DNA of 64,000 nt from Alphaproteobacteria bacterium (lineage in GTDB: Bacteria; Pseudomonadota; Alphaproteobacteria; Micavibrionales; Micavibrionaceae). Location of the stretch: NCBI GenBank assembly GCA_021775995.1, contig JAJFGS010000013.1, positions 248,001 through 312,000 on the forward strand, in the 5' to 3' direction. Position 1 is the first letter of the stretch. The number at the start of each line of letters is the position of its first letter. The position numbers and the translations under genes are program-made. The notes under the pieces were generated by a model. It made no database searches. It saw nothing but the letters and a program-made list of their open reading frames with translations, and was not told where the DNA came from. Shown here in pieces: positions 25,995 through 34,540 of this stretch.

Positions 25995-26348
25995 CTAAGC
26001 CTTAATAGTCGTCAAAATTGCGACTGGGATAAGACCAAGCATTACGTCTGTTGTGTAAGCGAGATACACAGCCACAACTGTAAGTAACACAGCAAAAATA
26101 TCGCTTGTGAGCTTACGATGTGTGAGTATGAGACCCGATACAAACAACGTAAAGATTGAGCCAACTAGAGTATGTAATGTTGAACCAGCGAAGAATGAAG
26201 CACTTCCTCCGTCAACAATACCGACCATACCTAAGAAATGTAACAATGTAGTAGAAATACCTACTAACACGACTACTGACAATACATAGAACCAAAAAGC
26301 TCCCATTGTCGATCTTACGTGACCTACGTCTAATATTTTATCAATCAT
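25995..26348 (-). CDS. Hypothetical membrane protein, 117 aa
   Basis: AGGAGG lies 6 bases before the ATG at 26348, which decides the start. About four hydrophobic helices: FWFYVLSVVVLVGISTTLL, a glycine/serine turn, LHTLVGSIFTLFVSGLIL, FAVLLTVVAVYLAY and MLGLIPVAILTTI. No known domain recognised. Has its own terminator at 25942-25972 and a shortened paralogue downstream on the same strand. Confidence 0.75.
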   Translation of the reverse strand: MIDKILDVGHVRSTMGAFWFYVLSVVVLVGISTTLLHFLGMVGIVDGGSASFFAGSTLHTLVGSIFTLFVSGLILTHRKLTSDIFAVLLTVVAVYLAYTTDVMLGLIPVAILTTIKA

Positions 26349-26407
26349 TTGCAACCTCCTTGTTTGCGTTTAAAAAAACTGAAACAATGTCTTGATTTTT
26401 TCACCCT

Positions 26408-27010
26408 TTAATAGGCGTCAAGTTCACTATCCCAGTACAGAAAATCCCCCCAGCTCTTATGTAAGAAATTTGGTGGGAATCTTCGTCCTGTTTCCTGGAG
26501 TTCATATATAGTTGGCTCGCGAGGCTCTGCCATCGGGTGCATATCGCACTCATGGGGCGTTTTGTTTCCTTTTCTAAGGTTACAGGGCTTGCAAGCCGAG
26601 ACTATATTGTCCCAGGATGTTCTTCCGCCACGTGATCTTGGGATCACATGATCAAATGTTAAGAGTTTGGTTTTACTGATTTCGCCGCAATATTGGCAAT
26701 GCCATGCATCGCGCAAAAATACATTATAGCGTGTGAATGAGGGGCTATGTGATGTTGGCACATATTCTTTCAGTGCAATCACACTTGGTAATTTGAATTC
26801 TGTTGTTGGGGAATGAATATAACGGTCATATTCGGACACAACTGTCACCGTATCACGAAAAATGGCCTTCACAGCTTCCTGCCAAGGCCATAACGATAAG
26901 GGGTAGTAGCTAAGCGGTCTAAAATCTGCATTGAGAATTAAGGCCGGACAGCTTTCTAACGGCATCGGATGGGGAGGACTATCTCCAGTTGGTAATAAGC
27001 TTGTTATCAC
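26408..27010 (-). CDS. HNH endonuclease family protein
   Basis: 200 residues. The HNH nuclease core is CQYCG...LTFDHVIPRSRGG...WDNIVSACKPCNLRKGNKTP, with two CxxC zinc knuckles. The N-terminal LNADFRPLSYYPLSLWPW segment is characteristic of a widespread stand-alone family in alphaproteobacteria, often chromosomally fixed and not part of a restriction system. Role uncertain. AGGAG precedes the start. Confidence 0.9.
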   Translation of the reverse strand: MITSLLPTGDSPPHPMPLESCPALILNADFRPLSYYPLSLWPWQEAVKAIFRDTVTVVSEYDRYIHSPTTEFKLPSVIALKEYVPTSHSPSFTRYNVFLRDAWHCQYCGEISKTKLLTFDHVIPRSRGGRTSWDNIVSACKPCNLRKGNKTPHECDMHPMAEPREPTIYELQETGRRFPPNFLHKSWGDFLYWDSELDAY

Positions 27011-27282
27011 AATAATCTCCTATACTTCTTGTAGAGCCGTCATGTCCGCAAGCGGAAGGACGACGTAGAAACCTACGGAAAGTAGGGGGAGATCTTGCGG
27101 GGGACTTATTAAAAAGATCTCGCCTTCTATACCCCTATTATACCATGAAAACATGGCTGACCCAACAAATACGCGGGTTACAGGAAATTCGCCAGAAGTT
27201 AATAAATTAGGTTAAGTTATATGAAAATTGTTTCTCAACCTAGGGTTGTTTTGTAATATTATTACAACTTATTAACAGAATC
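27011..27282. other. Gene-free region upstream of the HNH gene
   Basis: 272 bases. The part next to the HNH gene (27040-27115) contains GTCC-GCAAGCGG-AAGGAC style pairing and AGATCTTGCGGG/AGATCTCGCC elements and may form a leader structure for the minus-strand HNH transcript. A 20-codon plus-strand frame (27153-27215, MADPTNTRV...) has no clear ribosome site. Nothing firmly identified. Confidence 0.4.
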
Positions 27283-27957
27283 TTATAACGAATTGTTATC
27301 ATTAGTTATTTTTGATAAGAAATCTGCGCCGCTCTCTATTCCTTCTCCATCAATGGAATGATCAAGGTGAGGGGTGGTATGACCAGTGACGGAAAAGCCA
27401 TTTTTGAGGAAAATATCGCGCGTTTGGTGATAAGCAGTCACAGGAACAACAGTGTCTGATTCGCCGTGAATGAGGTGAATAGGGGGCTTATTTTGGGTTT
27501 TTAGCTCATTTTCACCGACGAAAGCACCAGAATAGCCCAAAATACCAGATATTTTGCCTTTTCGGCGGGGACCTACATATAGGCTCATCATTGTTCCTTG
27601 AGAAAAACCGACCAAAGTTAAGTTTTCATCCGTCAAAGAGTGTTCTTTGAGAAGGTCATCTAGGTATTCATTTAGTATCGGAGCGGCTTGTTCTGCCCCT
27701 TCACGAAGTTTTTCAGGAGTGTATTCCGCTAAAGAGAACCATTGCCTCATATTTTCGTTGGCCATACCTGCTTCACAAGGAAAAGGGGCGTCCGGAGAGG
27801 CAAATAAAGCTTCTGGAACGGCATCTTGCCAATAAGGGGCGAGAGAAATGAGATCACGCCCATTTGAGCCATAGCCATGAAGCAGGACAATAAGTTGTGA
27901 AGGATGCCCTCCTGAATGAGGGCCTTGCGTATAATGATTTAATTTTGTCATGTTCAA
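27283..27957 (-). CDS. Carboxylesterase/phospholipase-type alpha/beta hydrolase
   Basis: 224 residues of the acyl-protein thioesterase-like family. The start has the oxyanion loop LIVLLHGYGSNGRD. The nucleophile is S119 in GFSQG, followed by the Asp in GESDTVVP and the His in HLDHSI. Cytoplasmic, no signal peptide. Likely hydrolyses short-chain esters; the natural substrate is unknown. Divergent from the iron permease gene, sharing a 110-base promoter region. Confidence 0.9.
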   Translation of the reverse strand: MNMTKLNHYTQGPHSGGHPSQLIVLLHGYGSNGRDLISLAPYWQDAVPEALFASPDAPFPCEAGMANENMRQWFSLAEYTPEKLREGAEQAAPILNEYLDDLLKEHSLTDENLTLVGFSQGTMMSLYVGPRRKGKISGILGYSGAFVGENELKTQNKPPIHLIHGESDTVVPVTAYHQTRDIFLKNGFSVTGHTTPHLDHSIDGEGIESGADFLSKITNDNNSL

Positions 27958-28027
27958 TCCATAGCATGAGAATAAGTTGTAAAAAAGTTGTTTTGAGGGA
28001 TTGATTTTTACAAACTGACTTGTATGT

Positions 28028-28050
28028 TATTGCAAATCATTCTCAATTAA
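28028..28050. promoter_or_regulatory. Fur-box-like operator upstream of the iron permease
   Basis: TTGCAAATCATTCTCAATT resembles a Fur/Irr-type iron box (reverse: AATTGAGAATGATTTGCAA, compare the AATGAGAATNATT core). It lies 18 bases before the FTR1 start, next to the TTTTAGGA ribosome site, consistent with repression when iron is plentiful. It could also affect the divergent esterase gene. Confidence 0.6.
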
Positions 28051-28067
28051 CTTTTTAGGATATATAA

Positions 28068-28850
28068 ATGTTAGAAACTCTCGTTATTACTTTTCGTGAA
28101 GGTTTAGAAGCTTTTTTAATTGTCGCAATCACCATCGCTTACCTTATCCAAACGAAACGCAAAAATTTGGTTAAGCCAGTTTTTTTTGGCGCGGCAACGG
28201 CCATTCTTATTAGTTTAACGGCGGGCTGGCATATTGCGGAATTGGCGGAAGATCCAATCATGGAAGGGGCATTAGCTATTCTTGCGGGTGCGCTTGTGGC
28301 TTCTATGACTTACATGATGATTAAGAATGCAAAAAATATTAAAGCTAAGATTTCTGAAAATATAGAACAGAGTGCCGAGAAGGAAGGTATGAAAGCCGCC
28401 ATTGGTGTTTTTATCTTTACGGTTGTAATGATTGCGCGCGAAGGTATGGAAACAGCGATGATGTTGGGCGCCATGTCTAGCACTATTAATGCTGGTGATA
28501 TTATGATGGGGGCTTTATTAGGCTTTGCTGGTGTTGGTGCCATTGGTTATCTCTGGATATCTCAAAGTGCGCGGATTAATTTGAGATTGTTCATGCAAGT
28601 GACGGGCGCATTCTTGATGTTGTTCTGTGTTCATTTGTTTGTTTATGGTTTCCATGAGCTAACCGAAGCAAGCGCGATACCGTTCATTGATAATTTCTAT
28701 TGGCATACATTGACGGAGCCGTTAGAGCCAAGCGAGCCAGTTGGTAAAGCGATTACAGTTATGATGCTGGTAATTCCGTGTGCGTGGTTAATGGTAGGGT
28801 ATGTCCGTGAGAAACTTACGCATAAGCCAGTCTTTAGCGCGGCGGAGTAG
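28068..28850 (+). CDS. FTR1 family iron permease
   Basis: 260 residues, seven hydrophobic segments expected. The two iron-binding REGLE-type motifs are FREGLEAFLI (about residue 10) and AREGMETAMM (about residue 125), which define the FTR1/EfeU group that moves ferric iron through the inner membrane. No EfeO or EfeB partner follows, so it may work alone or with proteins outside the window. A Fur-like box precedes it. Hairpins follow at 28871. Confidence 0.92.
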   Translation: MLETLVITFREGLEAFLIVAITIAYLIQTKRKNLVKPVFFGAATAILISLTAGWHIAELAEDPIMEGALAILAGALVASMTYMMIKNAKNIKAKISENIEQSAEKEGMKAAIGVFIFTVVMIAREGMETAMMLGAMSSTINAGDIMMGALLGFAGVGAIGYLWISQSARINLRLFMQVTGAFLMLFCVHLFVYGFHELTEASAIPFIDNFYWHTLTEPLEPSEPVGKAITVMMLVIPCAWLMVGYVREKLTHKPVFSAAE

Positions 28851-28870
28851 GGTGTAAGTTCCAATGTTGT

Positions 28871-28937
28871 AACCCCGCACATGTTGCGGGGTCTTTGCAA
28901 GAAACGAAGAGACCCCGTAATGAATACGGGGTTTCAG
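28871..28937 (+). terminator. Two GC-rich hairpins after the iron permease gene
   Basis: ACCCCGCAACATGT-type stem (CCCCGCA at about 28873-28879 with TGCGGGG at 28884-28890, followed by TCTTT), then GACCCCGTA/TACGGGGTTTC at about 28911-28935. The first can terminate the permease transcript. The second abuts the uvrA-like fragment at 28929-28967 and faces both ways. Confidence 0.65.
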
Positions 28938-28967
28938 AAAGTCACCTGTATAACGGCCTTTGGCTTT
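28929..28967 (-). pseudogene. Orphan copy of the uvrA 3' coding end
   Basis: These 39 bases match 30396-30434 inside the 3' end of uvrA at 35 positions, same orientation. On the minus strand the fragment reads KAKGRYTGDFLKP; the real UvrA reads [13 protein letters not shown]. It lies 1467 bases from the intact copy, with three unknown genes between. I infer a leftover tail from an insertion at the uvrA 3' end. Confidence 0.7.
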
Positions 28968-29374
28968 TACGGCTTTGGCTTTATTGAGTCTAAATCTATT
29001 ATTGTTATAACTTGATTAAAATTCTCTTCGAAATCTTTGGGCGGAATATCAGGCAGGGGTGTTCCAGTCTGCTCAAAGTGATCGCTCATGCCCTTGTATA
29101 TATTTATACAAAAGGTCGAATCTGGAACTCTCCTCATCTCGCCTGTAGATGTTCTAACAAATGCAGAGAAAGCAGAAGCCCTGCGAATATGGACAGGTTT
29201 CATACCGACATCATTTGTCTTCTCAGCCACCGCATATCCTTCATCATTACTACAGCTAACTGTGAGGTTAAATTTTGGCTCTTTCCCATTATAGGTCATC
29301 CCTGCGTCAACGACTTGCGGAGAAGCAAGAGCCAGGGTCAGTATGCCAATATTGAATGTTTTAGATAGTTTCAT
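28967..29374 (-). CDS. Hypothetical secreted protein, 135 aa
   Basis: An N-terminal signal peptide (about 1-24, cleaving near VVDAG) then a ~110-residue periplasmic domain with two cysteines (SCSNDEGY and DSTFCINIY) that could pair. No family recognised. Its last codons (SIKPKP) run to the edge of the orphan uvrA tail, so the stop may have been created at the insertion junction. Probably in one unit with the lipoprotein gene upstream. Confidence 0.65.
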   Translation of the reverse strand: MKLSKTFNIGILTLALASPQVVDAGMTYNGKEPKFNLTVSCSNDEGYAVAEKTNDVGMKPVHIRRASAFSAFVRTSTGEMRRVPDSTFCINIYKGMSDHFEQTGTPLPDIPPKDFEENFNQVITIIDLDSIKPKP

Positions 29375-29438
29375 CGCTCTATTATCTTTTTATTATTGTT
29401 AGGAGGCCGTTTTAAACCTGGATTTTTAATATGTCAAC

Positions 29439-29921
29439 CTAAACCTTTTCAAGGGCAGGTCGATATCGGGGCGCCTTTTTGTGTGGCTCTTCATCGCTTT
29501 CTTCAACTGGCTTATCTTCGCAATCTTTATCCTGCATTTTTTTATTACGAACCCATGCTTGGCAAGCCTTATCCTGCATTTCCTCCAAAACGTAGCCTGT
29601 CGAAGGCAATTCTGCCTTTGAAGGATAAGGGGACTTATCCAATCCCGTTTTATATTCTGGGAATGCAATCTTATATTTTTCTAGACTTTTTTTATAGAAT
29701 TCCTTGTCCTCAGCTGTCGCTGTTGCAACAGGTTTACATGTGACATTGTCAGAACCGTTTTTAAAAAAGGTAATGTCACATACTGCGCTCCTGTCAAAAT
29801 CCAGCACCCAGGCTACGGATTCCTTTTCAAGAGGTGCAGGTTCCTGTGGTGCGCCAGTAGATGCGCATCCCGAAAAAAGTGCTGCTAAAAAATAGGGGGC
29901 AGATGCCCAAAACATATTCAT
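29439..29921 (-). CDS. Hypothetical lipoprotein, 160 aa
   Basis: Signal peptide with lipobox LFSGC, lipidated Cys at residue 19, followed by a Pro/Glu-rich linker (TGAPQEPAPLEKES). The mature part has a few cysteines (AVCDITF, VTCKPV, DKACQAW, DKDCEDK) and a charged acidic C-terminus (ESDEEPHKKAP). No family recognised. Lies within the segment bounded by the duplicated uvrA 3' ends. Confidence 0.65.
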   Translation of the reverse strand: MNMFWASAPYFLAALFSGCASTGAPQEPAPLEKESVAWVLDFDRSAVCDITFFKNGSDNVTCKPVATATAEDKEFYKKSLEKYKIAFPEYKTGLDKSPYPSKAELPSTGYVLEEMQDKACQAWVRNKKMQDKDCEDKPVEESDEEPHKKAPRYRPALEKV

Positions 29922-30002
29922 ACTCGCTATCCGTCTAAAATTTAAAATATCTGTCTTTTTAGCACTTCTATTAATTATGTCAATGATATATTTAAGGGCT
30001 GC

Positions 30003-30032
30003 TTGACAATTAACGAAGCCGATTGTTATGGT
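30003..30032 (+). promoter_or_regulatory. Candidate sigma-70 promoter for the 92-aa gene
   Basis: TTGACA at 30003-30008 and TATGGT at 30027-30032 with an 18-base spacer, 36 bases before the ATG at 30068. A perfect -35 box but an imperfect -10 box. Confidence 0.4.
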
Positions 30033-30067
30033 AAAAAATACATTGAAACATCATAGAGGCAATAAAG

Positions 30068-30346
30068 ATGAGTACATTATTTGAAGTCATTAAAGAGGAT
30101 ACTCAACTTATCCTAACTTTCAATCAACTGATGTTGGAAGGGTTTACGGTAGATAGAGTTTATAATGGCGGAACAGACTTAATGTTTTCAATGGAGCATG
30201 AGAAAAATAATGAAAATGCTGTAATTAGGTGCCCTGACTTAAAAGACCAAGATTCTGGAACAATTCAAAGAGCCCTAAGCTCTCAACAAGGGCGCCCTGA
30301 AGAACAATCTCTCATAAAGTATAACCAAGCAATGTGCTTATCGTAG
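30068..30346 (+). CDS. Hypothetical protein, 92 aa
   Basis: A small soluble protein without recognised motifs; starts with an acidic helix (TLFEVIKEDTQLILTFNQLM). A purine-rich GAGGCAATAAAG precedes the ATG. It converges on uvrA, ending 10 bases before the uvrA stop, and sits inside the segment bounded by the duplicated uvrA 3' ends. Function unknown. Confidence 0.6.
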   Translation: MSTLFEVIKEDTQLILTFNQLMLEGFTVDRVYNGGTDLMFSMEHEKNNENAVIRCPDLKDQDSGTIQRALSSQQGRPEEQSLIKYNQAMCLS

Positions 30347-30356
30347 GGTTTATAAA

Positions 30357-33212
30357 TTAAGCCGCTTTTTTTGTTGGTTTCTTTTTATCCAAGATGGGTT
30401 TTAGAAACTCACCTGTATAGCTGCCTTTGGCTTTGGCGATGTCTTCGGGTGTGCCAGAAGCCAAGATTCTTCCGCCTTTATGGCCGCCTTCGGGGCCGAT
30501 ATCTATAATATAGTCGGCGGTTTTAATAACTTCCAAGTTATGTTCGATCACAACGACGGTGTTGCCTTGTTCAACAAGGCTTTGCAGAACTTCCAAAAGT
30601 TTGCGGACATCTTCAAAATGTAAACCCGTTGTGGGTTCATCCAAGATATAAAGTGTTTTACCCGTTGAGCGCTTTGAGAGTTCTTTAGAAAGTTTCACGC
30701 GCTGGGCTTCACCACCTGACAACGTATTGGCGGGTTGCCCGACTTTAATATAATCAAGACCGACTTGTTTTAATGTTTCCATCTTGTCACGAATGGAGGG
30801 GACAGCTTTGAAAAACTCGGCGGCATCTTCAATGGTCATGTCTAAAATATCAGCAATGTTTTTACCTTTAAATTTAATATCAAGCGTTTCACGGTTGTAA
30901 CGCTTGCCTTCACAGGTTTCACAAGTCACATAAACATCGGGTAAGAAATGCATTTCAATTTTAATGAGGCCGTCGCCTGCGCAAGCCTCGCAACGACCGC
31001 CTTTGACATTGAAAGAAAAGCGGCCTGGGCCGTAGCCACGAACTTTGGCCTCTGGTAATCCTGCGAACCATTCACGAATAGGGGTGAACGCGCCTGTATA
31101 GGTAGCGGGGTTGGAGCGTGGTGTGCGACCAATCGGTGATTGGTTGATGTCGATAACTTTATCAAGGAACTCTAATCCTTCAATTTTTTTGTAAGGTAGC
31201 GGCATCTCACGTGACTTCATTAATTTTTGTGAAGCGGCACGGTATAATGTGTCGATTGTAAAAGTTGATTTCCCGGAACCTGAAACACCTGTGATACAGG
31301 TCATCGTACCAAGTGGAATTTTACCCGTTACATTTTGCAGGTTGTTTCCTGATGCGCCACTGAGTTTTAAGTTTTGTCCTTTTTTACCGGCGCGACGTTT
31401 AGCGGGTATGGCGACTTCGCGCTTGCTTGTTAGGTAATCTGCCGTAATAGAGTTCTTAGCCTTCATGACTTGTTTGGGTGTGCCGCTGGCAATGATTTGC
31501 CCGCCGTGAACCCCAGCCCCCGGGCCAATGTCTATGAGGTGGTCGGCAGACAAAATAGCGTCCTCATCATGTTCAACAACAATAACGGTATTGCCCAAGT
31601 CACGTAAGTGACGCAGCGTTTCAAGTAAGCGGTGATTGTCACGTTGATGCAGGCCGATGGAAGGTTCATCAAGGACATAGAGAACACCCGTCAGACCAGA
31701 ACCTATTTGTGAAGCGAGACGGATGCGCTGGCTTTCGCCGCCAGAGAGTGTGGCGGAAGAGCGGGATAAAGATAAATAATCAAGACCAACATTCATAAGA
31801 AACGTCAGACGTTCATTAATTTCTTTTAAAATTTTATCGGCGATTTGTAGGCGTTGCTTGGTGAGTTTTTTGTTTATTTTTTTAAACCAATCATCTGCCT
31901 CTTCAATTGAAAGTTGTGAGATTTCAGAAATATGTTTACCATCAATCTTAACCGCAAGCGCTTCGGGTTTCAGGCGGTTGCCTTCGCAGGTTTCGCAAGG
32001 GCTGCTGGTTTGATAACGGCTTAACTCGTCACGCGCACGGTTGCTGTCTGTTTCAACCAGACGGCGGGCTAGGGAAGGGATAACGCCTTCAAAAGGTTTG
32101 TTACTTTTCCATGTGCTTTCAGTTTTGCTTTCGTAGGTGATAGGGATCACGGTATCACCAGAACCGTAGAGGATGGCATCCTGTTCTGACTTTTTAAGTT
32201 TGTTCCAAGCTGTGGTTGTTTTGAATTTATAATGTTTGGCAACGGCCTCCATCGCCTGCATATAAAAAGGCGCAAAGTTTTTTGACCAAGGCTCAACGGC
32301 TCCTTTCTTGATTGATTTTGTTGGGTCAGGGACAATCAAGTCCGGGTCTATCAACATTTTTTGCCCTAACCCATCACAAGTCGGGCAGGCACCATGCGGT
32401 GAGTTGAAAGAAAAGAGACGCGGTTCAATTTCTGCAATGGTAAATCCAGAAACAGGACAGGCGAATTTTTCAGAGAATAATTTTTGTTCATTTGTCTTTG
32501 CATTTTCAGCAATGCAAAGACCGTCGGCGAGCTTCAGCGCGGTTTCTACAGAGTCTGCCAAGCGTATGGCGATGTCGTCACGAATGACAATGCGGTCAAC
32601 GACGACCTCAATATCATGTTTTAGTTTTTTGTTAATTTTAGGGAGTTCATCAATTTCATATAACTCGCCATCGATTTTGACGCGTTGAAAACCTTTGGCC
32701 TGTAATTCTTTGAACTCTTTTTTATATTCACCTTTGCGGCCTCGCACGATGGGGGCGAGAACGTAAAGTTTGGTGCCATCACCCATCTCCATGATTTGAT
32801 CAACAATCTGACTGACGGTTTGACTTTCAATCGGGAGTCCTGTTGTGGGCGAGTAGGGAATACCAACCCGTGCCCAAAGCAGACGCATATAATCGTGAAT
32901 TTCTGTGACGGTTCCCACGGTAGAGCGAGGATTACGGCTGGTGGTTTTTTGCTCAATAGAAATGGCGGGCGATAATCCTTCGATGCTGTCGACATCTGGT
33001 TTTTGCATCATCTCTAAGAATTGACGGGCGTAGGCGGACAAGCTTTCGACATAGCGGCGTTGCCCTTCGGCATAGATGGTGTCAAAGGCGAGCGATGACT
33101 TACCCGAGCCAGAAAGGCCTGTGACAACGATCAATTTGTCACGCGGCATATCAACATCGATATTCTTTAAATTATGTTCGCGCGCCCCGCGCACTGAAAT
33201 CTCTGTAAGCAT
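30357..33212 (-). CDS. uvrA: Excinuclease ABC subunit A
   Basis: 951 residues, the normal UvrA length. The damage-recognition ATPase of nucleotide excision repair; it loads UvrB at lesions. Two ABC modules are complete: Walker [13 protein letters not shown] and [12 protein letters not shown], signature [12 protein letters not shown] and [12 protein letters not shown], Walker [14 protein letters not shown] and [13 protein letters not shown]. Zinc-finger cysteines appear as CEACAGDG and CETCEGKR. Its 3' end is duplicated at 28929-28967. Divergent from ssb, as in many bacteria. Confidence 0.98.
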   Translation of the reverse strand: MLTEISVRGAREHNLKNIDVDMPRDKLIVVTGLSGSGKSSLAFDTIYAEGQRRYVESLSAYARQFLEMMQKPDVDSIEGLSPAISIEQKTTSRNPRSTVGTVTEIHDYMRLLWARVGIPYSPTTGLPIESQTVSQIVDQIMEMGDGTKLYVLAPIVRGRKGEYKKEFKELQAKGFQRVKIDGELYEIDELPKINKKLKHDIEVVVDRIVIRDDIAIRLADSVETALKLADGLCIAENAKTNEQKLFSEKFACPVSGFTIAEIEPRLFSFNSPHGACPTCDGLGQKMLIDPDLIVPDPTKSIKKGAVEPWSKNFAPFYMQAMEAVAKHYKFKTTTAWNKLKKSEQDAILYGSGDTVIPITYESKTESTWKSNKPFEGVIPSLARRLVETDSNRARDELSRYQTSSPCETCEGNRLKPEALAVKIDGKHISEISQLSIEEADDWFKKINKKLTKQRLQIADKILKEINERLTFLMNVGLDYLSLSRSSATLSGGESQRIRLASQIGSGLTGVLYVLDEPSIGLHQRDNHRLLETLRHLRDLGNTVIVVEHDEDAILSADHLIDIGPGAGVHGGQIIASGTPKQVMKAKNSITADYLTSKREVAIPAKRRAGKKGQNLKLSGASGNNLQNVTGKIPLGTMTCITGVSGSGKSTFTIDTLYRAASQKLMKSREMPLPYKKIEGLEFLDKVIDINQSPIGRTPRSNPATYTGAFTPIREWFAGLPEAKVRGYGPGRFSFNVKGGRCEACAGDGLIKIEMHFLPDVYVTCETCEGKRYNRETLDIKFKGKNIADILDMTIEDAAEFFKAVPSIRDKMETLKQVGLDYIKVGQPANTLSGGEAQRVKLSKELSKRSTGKTLYILDEPTTGLHFEDVRKLLEVLQSLVEQGNTVVVIEHNLEVIKTADYIIDIGPEGGHKGGRILASGTPEDIAKAKGSYTGEFLKPILDKKKPTKKAA

Positions 33213-33377
33213 GGCACTTTATAGCTGTTCAAGAGAAGGATTTACAAGTAAAACCAGCGATTATGAACATGTTTAGAGGCACAAAAGCTGTGCAAAACCT
33301 TGTGTTACAGGGTTTTATTGGACGTTTTAGGTTGTATAGTGACCTCATTCTTAAAGATTTAAAAGTAAGGGGTCGTT

Positions 33378-33860
33378 ATGGCTGGTAGTTTGAATAAGGT
33401 AACATTAATTGGAAATTTGGGTAATGACCCAGAGGTTCGTAGCTTTAGCAATGGTGGCGAGGTCTGTAACCTGTCTGTTGCGACAACGGAAAGTTGGAAA
33501 GATAAAGCAACGGGTGAAAAGAAAGAAAAGACTGAATGGCATCGCGTTTCAGTCTTTAGCCCGGGTTTGGTTAATGTTTGTAAAAGCTACCTGAAAAAAG
33601 GCTCTAAGGTTTATTTAGAAGGTGCGCTTGAAACACGGTCTTGGGAGCAAGATGGCCAGAAGAAATATTCTACCGAAGTTGTTTTGAAGGGTTTTGATGC
33701 CAAAATGTTGATGTTGGATAGCCGTGGTGGACAGTCCTCAGGCGGTGGTTTTAATGATAATCAAGATTCATATAGCCAGAAACCTGTGGCTACTGCGGGT
33801 GGAACAACGAATGCCGCTCCTGCGCCAATCGACGAACTTGAAGATGAAATCCCTTTTTAG
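33378..33860 (+). CDS. ssb: Single-stranded DNA-binding protein
   Basis: 160 residues. OB-fold at 1-110 (NKVTLIGNLGNDPEVR, EWHRVSVF, GSKVYLEGALETRSW), a glycine-rich linker and the acidic tip ELEDEIPF that recruits replication and repair proteins. Divergent neighbour of uvrA, both DNA-damage linked. AAGGGG precedes the start. Confidence 0.97.
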   Translation: MAGSLNKVTLIGNLGNDPEVRSFSNGGEVCNLSVATTESWKDKATGEKKEKTEWHRVSVFSPGLVNVCKSYLKKGSKVYLEGALETRSWEQDGQKKYSTEVVLKGFDAKMLMLDSRGGQSSGGGFNDNQDSYSQKPVATAGGTTNAAPAPIDELEDEIPF

Positions 33861-33873
33861 GTATAATGGTCAG

Positions 33874-34389
33874 ATGATCCGTATTTTAAGCTTATTTGCT
33901 GTTTTAGCCCTTATAACGTCACCTGTTATGGCACAAGAAGATGCTGATGATGTTCTTGAAGCTCAGGAGCAGGCGGCAGAGAAAGATGATGATAAAGAAA
34001 TTAAAGCGCAAGATGATGGTGATTATGAAGTACGTTTAAAACTGTCACAAAAAATGCATGAAATTTGGCCCATGCGTCAGAAAATTGAAAATGCATTGGA
34101 TCTTGTCTCTGAACGTATTCCAGAAAAAGATAGATTAAGTTTTAAAGCTGCGATGCGTAAATCTATTAAATTTGATGCCTTAGAAGAAACCTCTATTGAT
34201 GCGATGGCGGATATTTTTACCGAAAAAGAGCTTAAGAAGATGATTGATTTTTATGGCTCTAAAGAAGGGCGTTCTGTTTCTTATAAAACGTCAGATTACG
34301 AAAAAGCACTCCAACCCATGATGATAAAAATGCTGGATAAGGCACTTTTAAACGCCAAAATGGGCAGTCAATCTTTCCCGTCTAAATAG
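33874..34389 (+). CDS. DUF2059 domain secreted protein
   Basis: 171 residues from the ATG at 33874; a longer frame back to 33724 overlaps ssb and is rejected because the signal peptide (ILSLFAVLALITSPVMAQ) starts at this ATG. The C-terminal DUF2059 pattern is present: DALEETSIDAMADIFTEKEL and DFYGSKEGRSV. Periplasmic, function unknown. Only 13 bases after ssb, so probably co-transcribed. Confidence 0.85.
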   Translation: MIRILSLFAVLALITSPVMAQEDADDVLEAQEQAAEKDDDKEIKAQDDGDYEVRLKLSQKMHEIWPMRQKIENALDLVSERIPEKDRLSFKAAMRKSIKFDALEETSIDAMADIFTEKELKKMIDFYGSKEGRSVSYKTSDYEKALQPMMIKMLDKALLNAKMGSQSFPSK

Positions 34390-34540
34390 GCCAAAAACTC
34401 TCTAATTTTTATTGGTCGTATATGTGGGCAAAAACCTCCTAAATCCCTTAAGTTTCCTTGTTTTCCTCGCGTAAAATTGCTACAAATCCTCATATATTTC
34501 GAATCTTTTAGAATCCTGAAAAACAGGATAAAGGAACATA

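Noticed and set aside
27153-27215. 20-codon frame MADPTNTRV...
   Set aside because: No ribosome site and no recognisable similarity.
33724-33873. Upstream extension of the DUF2059 protein into ssb
   Set aside because: The signal peptide begins at ATG 33874; the overlap with ssb is out of frame coding shadow.
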